Below are positions 9,016 through 15,467 of a DNA stretch of 28,624 nt, in pieces (position 1 is the stretch's first letter; each line of letters starts with the position of its first letter). This DNA comes from an uncultured Muribaculaceae bacterium. GTDB taxonomy: Bacteria > Bacteroidota > Bacteroidia > Bacteroidales > Muribaculaceae. The position numbers and the translations under genes were made by a program. Under the pieces are notes generated by a model. That model was not told the DNA's origin, made no database searches, and was given only the letters and a program-made list of their open reading frames with translations. The stretch covers positions 1-28,624 of the forward strand of contig CALHWU010000162.1 of NCBI GenBank assembly GCA_938039795.1. Direction: 5' to 3'.

Positions 9016-10390
9016 ATGACATCCATTTCCGACATTCTTACGCAGGTAGCCGACACTTTGTGCGGCTACCCGCTTTTCATTACCCTTATCGGAGGAGGCC
9101 TGTTCCTATTCCTGTATTCGGGTATGGTGTCGGTGCGACTTCTGCCAAATGCTATTTCCGCTCTGAGAGAGAGCCATGGCACTGACAGATCCAGACGCGG
9201 CATCACCTCCGCCCAGGCTCTGATGTCGGTAGTGGCTGCCACGGTCGGCATGGGCAATATCGCCGGAGTGGCGATAGCGCTGGCAATGGGCGGATCCGGC
9301 GCGATTTTCTGGATGTGGGTCAGCGCCATAGTCGGCATGAGTACGAAATACCATGAGGGAGTGCTCGCCATACTCCATCGCTCCTCGCGGCCCGACGGTA
9401 CGCCTACCGGCGGCCCGATGTATATCATCACCTCAGGCCTCGGACGACACTGGCGCCCGCTTGCCGTGATCTTCGCAATAGCCGGCATGTTCGGCACGCT
9501 TTGCATCATCAACGCCAATCAGCTCGCCGAAGCGCTCGCATCGGCGGCTCAGTCGGCCGGACTGGCCGATGATTCGATGACGATGCGGATGTCAATCGGG
9601 GTGCTCATCGCTCTCATCGTGGGTTCGGTGGTGATGGGAGGCATAAAGAGAATAGCGTCGGTAGCGACCGTGCTTGTGCCGTTCATGGTGACGATTTACT
9701 TCATAATGGTGGCATATATCGTGATGACCAATATCGGGAATGTGCCGGATGTGTTTGCCTCCATCTTCCGCGAAGCGTTCAGCCTCAGGGCAGGATGGGG
9801 CGCCCTTGCAGGAGTGGCGATAATCGGCGCCCGCAGAGCCGCTCTTGTCAACGATGCGGGGGTGGGAACCGCTTCGATCATGCACTCTACCTCTGCCAAC
9901 AAAGAACCTGTCAGGGAAGGACTGGTAGCGATGCTCGGTCCGGCCATAGATTCCGGATTCGTATGCACTCTGACAGCTGTTGCTCGCAGGCGATTTCAGC
10001 ACGGGCGGCACTCAAGGGCTCTCACTGGCTCTCGACGCTTTCGGCCGCGCCATCCCGTTCGGCGAATATATGCTGACGGCTGTCGTCACATGTTTCGCGC
10101 TGAGCTCCATGTTCACCTATTCGTTCTACGGCAGCCGCTGCGCGGCCTATCTGTTTGGCGACGGCAGCAGCCGATGGTACACTCTGGCTTTCACACTATC
10201 GCTCATACTTTTCGCCACGGTTCCCCTAAGTGCGGCTGTGGCAATGTGTGATCTGTTTTATGCCCTGATGGCTTTCCCTACAATGTTCGCGCTCATCATG
10301 CTGCGCAAAAGTGTAAGGACTGCGACACGCAAATATTTCAACAATCCTCAAAAAGACTATGCTGACACCCGAAGAGAAGCTGCAACTTGA
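9016..10390 (+). pseudogene. Alanine/glycine:cation symporter (AGCS) with a frame break near 9975-9985
   Basis: Read as one protein this is about 458 residues, normal for the AGCS family of sodium- or proton-coupled amino-acid importers in the inner membrane. The first frame (from ATG 9016) shows AATVGMGNIAGVAIALAMGG, SAIVGMSTKYHEGVLAILHR, GTPTGGPMYIITSG and GVGTASIMHSTSANKEPVRE. At IDSGFVCTLTA (to about 9979) it leaves the family and runs on as an arginine-rich shadow to 10251. The family sequence resumes in the next frame at 9980 (LLAGDFSTGGTQGLSLALD) and continues through FGEYMLTAVVTCFALSSMFT to the stop at 10390. One extra base, or two missing bases, at 9975-9985 explains it. There is no homopolymer there, so a real mutation is at least as likely as a read error. 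The second part overlaps the next gene by 32 bases. I chose the ATG at 9016 over one at 8968 inside ddh. Confidence 0.75.
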
Positions 10391-10682
10391 AGAGAAAGTC
10401 GTGACTATGCTCAAGACCGTGTTTGATCCCGAGATCCCGGTCGACATATATAGCCTCGGACTTGTATACAATATCGAAATAGACGATGACGCCAATCTGA
10501 AAATCGACATGACGCTCACCGCCCCCAACTGTCCGGCCGCCGATTTCATCATTGACGACGCCCGCATAAAGCTCGAGAGCATCGAGGGAATAAAGAGCGT
10601 CGATATCCGCCTTGTGTTCGAACCGGTATGGGACAAGGACATGATGAGCGACGAGGCCAAGCTCGACCTTGGCTTCATGTGA
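10359..10682 (+). CDS. DUF59 / MIP18-type Fe-S cluster assembly protein (SufT-like)
   Basis: 107 residues. The sequence has the family core: FDPEIPVDIYSLGLVYNIEI (about 22-41), then MTLTAPNCPAADFI with the conserved Cys-Pro, then VDIRLVFEPVWDKDMMSDEA. The family (PF01883; SufT, MIP18 and the N-terminal part of ApbC/Mrp) helps mature or deliver Fe-S clusters in the cytosol. The C-terminus KLDLGFM is typical of bacterial stand-alone members. The start overlaps the end of the symporter frame by 32 bases, and the LpxH-type gene follows after 20 bases, so all are likely on one message. Confidence 0.88.
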   Translation: MLTPEEKLQLEEKVVTMLKTVFDPEIPVDIYSLGLVYNIEIDDDANLKIDMTLTAPNCPAADFIIDDARIKLESIEGIKSVDIRLVFEPVWDKDMMSDEAKLDLGFM

Positions 10683-10702
10683 TTAAGTCAGACTGCCTCG
10701 CA

Positions 10703-11446
10703 ATGGACAATAGAAAGGCATACTTTATTTCCGACATCCACCTTGGGGCAGGATGGATCGCAGACCCGCGTTCCCATGAACTCGCCATATCCCGATGGAT
10801 AACCTCTCTTGCCGGCAAAGCATCGGCTCTCTACATATTAGGCGATGCGATCGACTACTGGTATGAATACCGCACGGTGGTCCCACGTGGGTTCGTGCGT
10901 TTTTTTGCCGCCATTGCATCCCTTACCGACGCCGGAATACCTGTTTATTGGCTCAAAGGGAATCACGACATCTGGATATTCGACTACCTTCCCTCTGAAA
11001 TAGGAGTAAAAGTGATTGACGGAGCGCTGGATACTATCATTCTCGGCCACCGGTTCTATCTCGAACATGGAGACCTGAGCGGCGAACCGCGTCGGTCATA
11101 TCGACGGATGCAACGTATTTTCCGCAACCCGACGGCTCAACGGTTATTCTCCGCCATTCATCCGCGGTGGACAGTAGGATTCGCCCACCGGTGGTCATCG
11201 CATTCACGGCTCAACGGTCAGGACGCCTCCGAAACGCTTCAGGCTGACGATCCGCTGCTGCGCTTTGCTGCACAATACAGAAAGGAGCACCCTGATACGG
11301 AATATTTCGTGTTTGGCCACAGGCACGTACTGGTCGAAAAAACCTTAGGGCCCGACTGTCGTCTGGTGATACTCGGTGAGGGATTCCGGCTCATGACTTA
11401 TGGAGTCTTTGACGGCGAATCTTTCAATATCCATAAGATTAAGTAA
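10703..11446 (+). CDS. lpxH: UDP-2,3-diacylglucosamine diphosphatase (LpxH-type calcineurin-like phosphoesterase)
   Basis: 247 residues. The di-metal phosphoesterase motifs are all present: SDIHLG (D11, H13), GDAIDYW (G47-W53), GNHD (86-89), a later LEHGD and the C-terminal GHRH. The GDxxDxW and SDIHLG spellings match LpxH, which splits UDP-2,3-diacylglucosamine to lipid X plus UMP in lipid A synthesis at the inner face of the inner membrane. The longer frame from 10628 overlaps the DUF59 gene in another phase, so the ATG at 10703 (MDNRKAYFISD) is taken as the start. The symbol is by family resemblance; other phosphoesterases of this fold exist. Confidence 0.85.
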   Translation: MDNRKAYFISDIHLGAGWIADPRSHELAISRWITSLAGKASALYILGDAIDYWYEYRTVVPRGFVRFFAAIASLTDAGIPVYWLKGNHDIWIFDYLPSEIGVKVIDGALDTIILGHRFYLEHGDLSGEPRRSYRRMQRIFRNPTAQRLFSAIHPRWTVGFAHRWSSHSRLNGQDASETLQADDPLLRFAAQYRKEHPDTEYFVFGHRHVLVEKTLGPDCRLVILGEGFRLMTYGVFDGESFNIHKIK

Positions 11447-11586
11447 TATTAACAGATCGACGTTATTCCACTTTCAATCGCTTATCAGTTATAGATCAGC
11501 ATGTTGCGATCAACACTCACTTAATCGTGCGTAATAATGATGTTCCACAACATATTTATTTATTAGATGGTGACAGAATTAAGGCA

Positions 11587-11594
11587 TACCTTTG
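11587..11594 (+). promoter_or_regulatory. -7-like element flanked by an inverted repeat
   Basis: TACCTTTG fits TAnnTTTG. It sits inside the spacer of the 8-bp inverted repeat TGGTGACA (11568-11575) / TGTCACCA (11595-11602), so a dimeric regulator bound to the repeat would cover the promoter. No good -33 TTTG is seen, and an 8-bp dyad alone can occur by chance. Confidence 0.35.
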
Positions 11595-11599
11595 TGTCA

Positions 11600-11692
11600 C
11601 CAAACTAAAACAATCTTTTTTACCTTAGAAATTCTACCTAATTGAAAATCATAAAAGAGGATTCCGACGTTTCGGAATCCTCTTTTATATTT
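11600..11692 (+). ncRNA. Candidate short transcript of about 90 bases ending at a strong terminator
   Basis: The TACCTTTG element at 11587-11594 predicts a start near 11600, and the perfect hairpin at 11651-11688 predicts an end near 11692. Between them lies no frame of useful length; the 5' half is A/T-rich and single-stranded looking. This could be a small regulatory RNA. It could equally be only the read-through terminator of the lpxH message with a chance -7 match. I recognise no known RNA family. Confidence 0.3.
11651..11692 (+). terminator. Strong intrinsic terminator
   Basis: A perfect 17-bp stem (11651-11667 with 11672-11688) closes a CGTT loop, with GGATTCCGA at the top of the left arm. 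It is followed by T-rich sequence (ATATTTT). It can act in both directions because the stem foot is A/T-rich. It ends the lpxH message or a short RNA. Confidence 0.85.
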
Positions 11693-11814
11693 TCACATGA
11701 CCTGCATCAGTCCCCGACGATAGAAGCTATCGTATCTTTCCATCAAAAAATATAGCGCCGGCCGCTGAAGTCGGCTTACTTTGCAGCCTGAAACGACTAA
11801 ACGAATACGAAACC

Positions 11815-12006
11815 ATGTACAGACCATTACTCACCTGGGCCATTATGGCAGCAATATTTATATTATTGTTTATCCTGAAAGGTACAGGCTTATTCCGAAG
11901 GCATCACAAGAAGAGCCTCATCGAAATATCTACTGAACGTGAAGAATTTTTCGTACCTGGCGATCTTACGAGTCATGACAAAAGCAGGGACTATGAAGAC
12001 TTCTGA
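11815..12006 (+). CDS. Small single-pass membrane protein before the ThrE-type exporter
   Basis: 63 residues. A membrane segment (about 6-24, LTWAIMAAIFILLFILKGT) is followed by a basic stretch (FRRHHKKS) and an acidic tail, so the tail should face the cytosol. I do not recognise a family. The last 14 bases overlap the preferred start of the exporter gene (11993), a spacing usual for co-translated genes. An imperfect -7 element (TTACTTTG, 11776-11783) lies about 30 bases upstream. It is short and could be a chance frame, but its composition is typical of a membrane protein. Confidence 0.5.
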   Translation: MYRPLLTWAIMAAIFILLFILKGTGLFRRHHKKSLIEISTEREEFFVPGDLTSHDKSRDYEDF

Positions 12007-12769
12007 ACATGATACGGATAAGGTGAGAGAGCTTCTGACCGATTATGCCGGCTGGCTGCTCGGATGCGGAGCCACATGCATAAGACTTGAAAAGAATCTC
12101 CGACGGATCGCCGATGCCTATGGTCAGAACCTGGAACTCACAATCACCCCTCACCACGTACATGTCGCCATTTCCGACCGCCGCGACAGAGTCGTGTTCA
12201 CCTCTATAGCGGCTGCCCGCGGAGGCGTCACAAGTTTTGACACCATAACCCGCCTGAGCGCTCTCAGCTGGAAAATTGCCGACACAGATATGCACGTCGA
12301 CGAGGCCCGACGTAATTTTGACAACATCGTCAGCGAAAAACCGCACCACCTGTGGGCCGCAGCTCCGCTGGTCGCGTTGGCCAACGCATCGTTCTGCCGC
12401 CTGTTTGGAGGCGATGCGCCAGCCATGGCGGTGGTATTTGCAGCCACTCTTGCCGGCTACTGTCTGAAACTATGGCTGGCCGGACTTCACACTGATATCA
12501 GACTCGTTTTTCTCGCTTGCTCATTCGTGTCGTCAATGATCGGGGCTTCCGGATTTTATTTCGAACTCGGATCCACTCCTCAGCTTGCTGTCGGCACGAG
12601 CATACTGTATCTCATACCGGGAGTGCCGTTTCTCAATTCGTTCAGCGACATGCTTCATAAATTCTATCTGTGTTCCCTCGGGAGGCTCATGGATGCATTG
12701 GTGCTTACTGCTTGTCTGTCGATCGGATTATGTGCCGGAATGATGGCTACTGGGACAGGCATGTTCTGA
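11993..12769 (+). CDS. Threonine/serine exporter, ThrE N-terminal-type subunit (PF06738)
   Basis: 258 residues from the ATG at 11993 (MKTSEHDTDKVRELLTDYAG). The soluble first half contains LLTDYAGWLLGCGATCIRLE and the pattern ITPHHVHVAISD, as in ThrE/YjjP proteins. The second half has about five membrane segments, with the family stretch LYLIPGVPFLNSFSDML (about 203-219). The family exports threonine, serine or, in YjjPB, succinate. The frame is open further upstream to 11939, but that would overlap the preceding small gene by 68 bases, and relatives begin about 15 residues before the DYA motif, so 11993 is favoured. The second subunit follows 34 bases downstream. Confidence 0.85.
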   Translation: MKTSEHDTDKVRELLTDYAGWLLGCGATCIRLEKNLRRIADAYGQNLELTITPHHVHVAISDRRDRVVFTSIAAARGGVTSFDTITRLSALSWKIADTDMHVDEARRNFDNIVSEKPHHLWAAAPLVALANASFCRLFGGDAPAMAVVFAATLAGYCLKLWLAGLHTDIRLVFLACSFVSSMIGASGFYFELGSTPQLAVGTSILYLIPGVPFLNSFSDMLHKFYLCSLGRLMDALVLTACLSIGLCAGMMATGTGMF

Positions 12770-12803
12770 ACAATATCCTGTTATTGCATATTTCCCATAT
12801 ATC

Positions 12804-13286
12804 ATGGATCTGAATATTCTTTCCGACGCACTTTTTGCCGCTCTGGCGGCAGTCGGGTTCTCTTCGATCAGCCGTCTGCCGTTGAAAGCCTATCCATATT
12901 GTGCCGCGATCGCGGCGATCGGTCATTCATTGCGCTATTTGCTGATGCTGAGCCCAGAGCCTGCGTTGCATATATTTTGGGCGAGCCTCATCGCATCGTT
13001 TGTGATCGGCACGCTTGCCGTACTGTTGTCGCCGAAAGCACACACCCCGGCCGAAGCATGTTTTTTCCCTTCGCTGTTGCCGATGATTCCGGGCATGTAT
13101 GCCTACAGGGCGTTCGGTGGACTGGCTGCCTGCGTGCTGAATGACAATCCGGATAAGTTCGGCTATTATTTCTACCAGTTTGCAAGCAACGGGGTCGTGT
13201 GCCTCGCCGTTTTGGCCGCTATGGTTGTCGGCGCGACGATGCCATTGTTCATGTTCAAAAAAATCGCATATCAGGCCACCCGTTAA
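12804..13286 (+). CDS. Threonine/serine exporter, ThrE_2-type subunit (PF12821)
   Basis: 160 residues, almost all membrane: segments near 6-24, 30-52, 57-78, 88-108 and 126-150. The stretch FFPSLLPMIPGMYAYRAFGG (about 87-106) is characteristic of the second half of ThrE and of YjjB. It pairs with the upstream gene; in Corynebacterium ThrE both halves are one chain, while here they are two genes, as in many other bacteria. Substrate in this organism is not shown; succinate (YjjPB) is a possible alternative in a fermenter. Confidence 0.85.
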   Translation: MDLNILSDALFAALAAVGFSSISRLPLKAYPYCAAIAAIGHSLRYLLMLSPEPALHIFWASLIASFVIGTLAVLLSPKAHTPAEACFFPSLLPMIPGMYAYRAFGGLAACVLNDNPDKFGYYFYQFASNGVVCLAVLAAMVVGATMPLFMFKKIAYQATR

Positions 13287-13300
13287 CGAGGATTTTTTTC

Positions 13301-13308
13301 TACTTTTG
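13301..13308 (+). promoter_or_regulatory. Bacteroidetes -7 element for the LysR gene
   Basis: TACTTTTG fits TAnnTTTG and lies 31 bases before the ATG at 13340, just after the exporter stop at 13286. No clear TTTG at -33. It implies that lysR has its own start of transcription. Confidence 0.5.
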
Positions 13309-13339
13309 TCTTTACCCGCCATATACCTCAACACTAACG

Positions 13340-14239
13340 ATGGAACTTCGTCAGATCAGATATTTCGTGAAACTCGCCGAATGCCTCAACTTTTCCGAGG
13401 CGTCGCGATCGCTATGCATCACTCAGAGCACACTCTCCCAGCAGATAAAACAGCTTGAGACAGAATTCGGCACACAGCTCTTCGTACGCACCAGCCACAG
13501 CGTAGCCCTGACTGAGGCCGGACATGAACTGCTGCCGATGGCACGCCGGGCTATCCGTACGGCCGACGACTGCCGCTCGCGCATCGAAGATCTGTCACAC
13601 CTCAGATGCGGCACTCTCAACATAGGCGTGACCTACTCTTTCAGCCCGATTCTTACCGAAAGTATCGTTACGTTCATGAAGCTGTATCCCGGCATCAAGC
13701 TCAATGTTCTCTACAAACCCATGTCGGAACTTATGGAGGCCATGAAACGGAGGGAAGTGGACTTTGCGCTCGCGTTTAAGCCTCTCCAGCCTATTGAAGG
13801 AGTTGAGTCACATATCCTTTTTCAAAGCTTTCTGGCAGCCATAGTGCGGCCGACCCATTCTCTCGCCTCGCAGGAAAGGCTATCGCTTAACGACCTTTCC
13901 GCCTACGATCTGGCACTTCCGGCCAAAGGACTACAGGCACGCAACGCTTTCGACAGCGTTGCCTCATACCTGTCTAAGCCAAGGGTCAGAATAGAGCTGA
14001 ATGAAGTGAATATATTGCTGAAACTCATCGGACAGACTGATCTCGTCACTATTCTGGCGGAAGCTACCATTCATAATGTCATTGGGGTGAAAGCCATCCC
14101 CCTCGATATACCCGACAATGTGATGACAGGTTGCGTCCACGTGCTTTCCGATTCTTACCGCAAGCAGTCAATGCAGGAATTTCTGCGTATTCTGAGCGAT
14201 TCGATCGCGGTCAAGGAGAGGCAAAATGCATGGCTATGA
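13340..14239 (+). CDS. LysR-family transcriptional regulator
   Basis: 299 residues, normal for LysR-type regulators. The N-terminal winged helix-turn-helix is clear: MELRQIRYFVKLAECLNFSE, then ASRSLCITQSTLSQQIKQLE and LFVRTSHSVALTEAG (residues 1-58). A linker helix leads to the two-lobed effector domain (about 90-290), starting GTLNIGVTYSFSPILTE. The effector is unknown. The open frame extends upstream to 13199 inside the exporter gene, but the -7 element at 13301 and the standard MELRQ start fix the ATG at 13340. The last 35 codons and the following 40 bases reappear in degenerate form at 25521-25660, ahead of the fadL-type gene. Confidence 0.92.
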   Translation: MELRQIRYFVKLAECLNFSEASRSLCITQSTLSQQIKQLETEFGTQLFVRTSHSVALTEAGHELLPMARRAIRTADDCRSRIEDLSHLRCGTLNIGVTYSFSPILTESIVTFMKLYPGIKLNVLYKPMSELMEAMKRREVDFALAFKPLQPIEGVESHILFQSFLAAIVRPTHSLASQERLSLNDLSAYDLALPAKGLQARNAFDSVASYLSKPRVRIELNEVNILLKLIGQTDLVTILAEATIHNVIGVKAIPLDIPDNVMTGCVHVLSDSYRKQSMQEFLRILSDSIAVKERQNAWL

Positions 14240-14280
14240 TAGTCATGCTCTTAAAATGACTGACTATCCGAGTATGACAG
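14131..14280 (+). repeat. Left copy of a diverged direct repeat (lysR 3' end)
   Basis: Aligned by eye with 25521-25660, about three of four positions agree. Shared blocks include TGCGT followed by TCTG.GCGATTCGATCGC and GCATGGCTATGAT. The left copy covers the final 35 codons of lysR and the bases after its stop. The repeat brackets the regulator plus heme operon. Confidence 0.75.
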
Positions 14281-14295
14281 AAACTTAAAACTTTT

Positions 14296-15255
14296 TCACA
14301 CCGGAGTGACTTCATTGACATCCACAAGATGATGTATAATAGCGAAAATGGTCAGTCCGGCAGCCGTATGAATCTCCAGCTTAGCGCTGATATTGCGGCG
14401 GTGGGTGGCGACGGTATGCACCGAAATGCATAATTCGTCGGCTATCTCCTTGTTGACTTTTCCTTGTGCCACTCCCCTGATAATCTCCTTCTCACGCTCA
14501 CTGAGCAGAGCGAGCTGTGCCGATGTATCTCCGTCTGCATCAGGCTCCAGGCCTTCGCTTTCCGACATTGAACGCCGCTTCTCCATCTCAAGCCGTTCGA
14601 CGGCAGGAATGAAAAGCTGACTCTCGACGTCGAAATGGCGCAACATGTCGCGTTCGCACATTATTATATCGAACAGCGCTCCGCTCAGTCGGTCGTTCTC
14701 CTTCTGCTTATAGTGATATATGAAGATATCCTTCAGCTCCTTGAGTTTCTCCGCTGTATCGACGTGGCCGGCCGAATAGCGCGCGATATTGAACTCCTCG
14801 TCAGCCTCTCCACGGATCAGACGCTCCACATAGCGGAATATCACATCGTTCTCATAATCCATGTGTTTCTTGACCTCTACCACGTAATCGTCGTAAAACT
14901 TCATGAGCAGCAGAGCCGCCTCATTCGAGGCAGAATAGTTGATGGCGTCAATCAGGTAATGGCGTATCTTCGGGAACTGCACGTCAAGAAACGACGTGTG
15001 GGCCCGTTTAAGATACCCCATCAACGACTCAAGGGATATTTTCACCACATCATGAGGATAGCCGCTCAACAGATTGCACACACACAGAAAAGTATCCGTA
15101 TCGACTCCGTTCTCCCCGCATACCTGCGCTACCGTGCCGTCTCCGAAGCCAAAAGCGATATCGAAACGACTGATGGCCGGCAACAGCATGGCATTGTCGC
15201 GAATCAGCTCTCTCATTTTGTTGGACGAGAGATATCCTTGTTGCTTTTCGATCAT
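14296..15255 (-). CDS. Ric/YtfE-like hemerythrin domain fused to a LuxR-type helix-turn-helix
   Basis: 319 residues. Residues 10-70 resemble the ScdA_N/DUF542 domain, but with FGFGDGTV where YtfE has its Cys-Cys pair. Residues 80-225 form a hemerythrin-like four-helix bundle with two HxxxE motifs, HMDYE (131-135) and HFDVE (207-211), plus H86 and H164. This spacing closely follows the six di-iron ligands of E. coli YtfE (His84, 129, 160, 204 and Glu133, 208). After an acidic linker (230-246), residues 250-310 are a LuxR/GerE DNA-binding domain: LSEREKEIIRGVAQGKVNKE, then IADELCISVHTVATHRRNIS. It should be a one-component regulator whose di-iron site senses oxygen, NO or iron/redox state; that role is inference. 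It is divergent from the heme operon, whose first gene starts 212 bases away. Confidence 0.88.
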   Translation of the reverse strand: MIEKQQGYLSSNKMRELIRDNAMLLPAISRFDIAFGFGDGTVAQVCGENGVDTDTFLCVCNLLSGYPHDVVKISLESLMGYLKRAHTSFLDVQFPKIRHYLIDAINYSASNEAALLLMKFYDDYVVEVKKHMDYENDVIFRYVERLIRGEADEEFNIARYSAGHVDTAEKLKELKDIFIYHYKQKENDRLSGALFDIIMCERDMLRHFDVESQLFIPAVERLEMEKRRSMSESEGLEPDADGDTSAQLALLSEREKEIIRGVAQGKVNKEIADELCISVHTVATHRRNISAKLEIHTAAGLTIFAIIHHLVDVNEVTPV

Positions 15256-15284
15256 ATAGAATCCAAGGGCTGCATTTTCCCATG

Positions 15285-15315
15285 CAAAATTAATATTTAA
15301 TATTAATGCGTCAAA
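15285..15315 (-). promoter_or_regulatory. Promoter of the di-iron LuxR regulator (TTTG-N19-TAATTTTG)
   Basis: On the minus strand TTTG (15312-15315) and TAATTTTG (15285-15292) are separated by 19 bases, a full match to the Bacteroidetes -33/-7 consensus. Transcription would start near 15278, about 22 bases before the ATG at 15255. Confidence 0.7.
15289..15307. promoter_or_regulatory. Perfect 19-bp palindrome, probable operator
   Basis: ATTAATATT-T-AATATTAAT is a perfect 9+1+9 palindrome. It lies in the spacer of the regulator's promoter and overlaps half of its -7 element, the position expected for a repressing or autoregulating dimer. AT-rich palindromes arise by chance more easily, so binding is inferred. 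Confidence 0.55.
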
Positions 15316-15350
15316 TACTCAAAAGCAGTGATCATATTCCTCCGACAAGA

Positions 15351-15380
15351 CTGTTTTTGTCCCAATAGGAATACAAACAG
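15351..15380. promoter_or_regulatory. Imperfect dyad upstream of the heme-operon promoter
   Basis: CTGTTT (15351-15356) and AAACAG (15375-15380) flank an inner TCC (15360-15362) / GGA (15368-15370), giving a 30-bp near-symmetric dyad. It ends 26 bases before the -33 element of the operon, a place suited to an activator. It might bind the LuxR-type regulator. Confidence 0.4.
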
Positions 15381-15406
15381 CCCGAAATTATCATTTCATC
15401 ACGGTA

Positions 15407-15437
15407 TTGATAGACCTTGAGGCCATATATAATTTTG
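15407..15437 (+). promoter_or_regulatory. Promoter of the heme operon
   Basis: TTG (15407-15409, as ATTG) and TAATTTTG (15430-15437) with a 20-base spacer match the Bacteroidetes -33/-7 pattern. The start of transcription would be near 15443, about 25 bases before the ATG of the PepSY gene. Confidence 0.65.
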
Positions 15438-15467
15438 CAACTGAAAAATTAAACCATCACAGACTGA

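Larger units (their letters stand above)
11447..11814. other. 368-base gene-free region with promoter-like element, dyad and terminator
   Basis: No convincing protein frame is present. Going from left to right it is AT-rich, then shows an inverted repeat TGGTGACA / TGTCACCA (11568-11575 and 11595-11602) around a TACCTTTG -7-like element (11587-11594). About 50 bases later comes a perfect 17-bp hairpin with T tract (11651-11688). After it, 11689-11814 holds the upstream region of the small membrane protein, with only an imperfect -7 candidate (TTACTTTG, 11776-11783). Confidence 0.6.

Noticed and set aside
8166..9056. 296-codon minus-strand frame opposite ddh
   Set aside because: Antisense shadow; the plus strand is an intact diaminopimelate dehydrogenase.
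13199..13339. 47-codon N-terminal extension of the LysR gene
   Set aside because: It overlaps the exporter subunit in another frame and lies mostly before the promoter element; LysR proteins start at MELRQ-like sequence.
14240..14295. Terminator between the convergent lysR and di-iron regulator genes
   Set aside because: Only a 6-bp AGTCAT/ATGACT pairing without a proper T tract; too weak to call.
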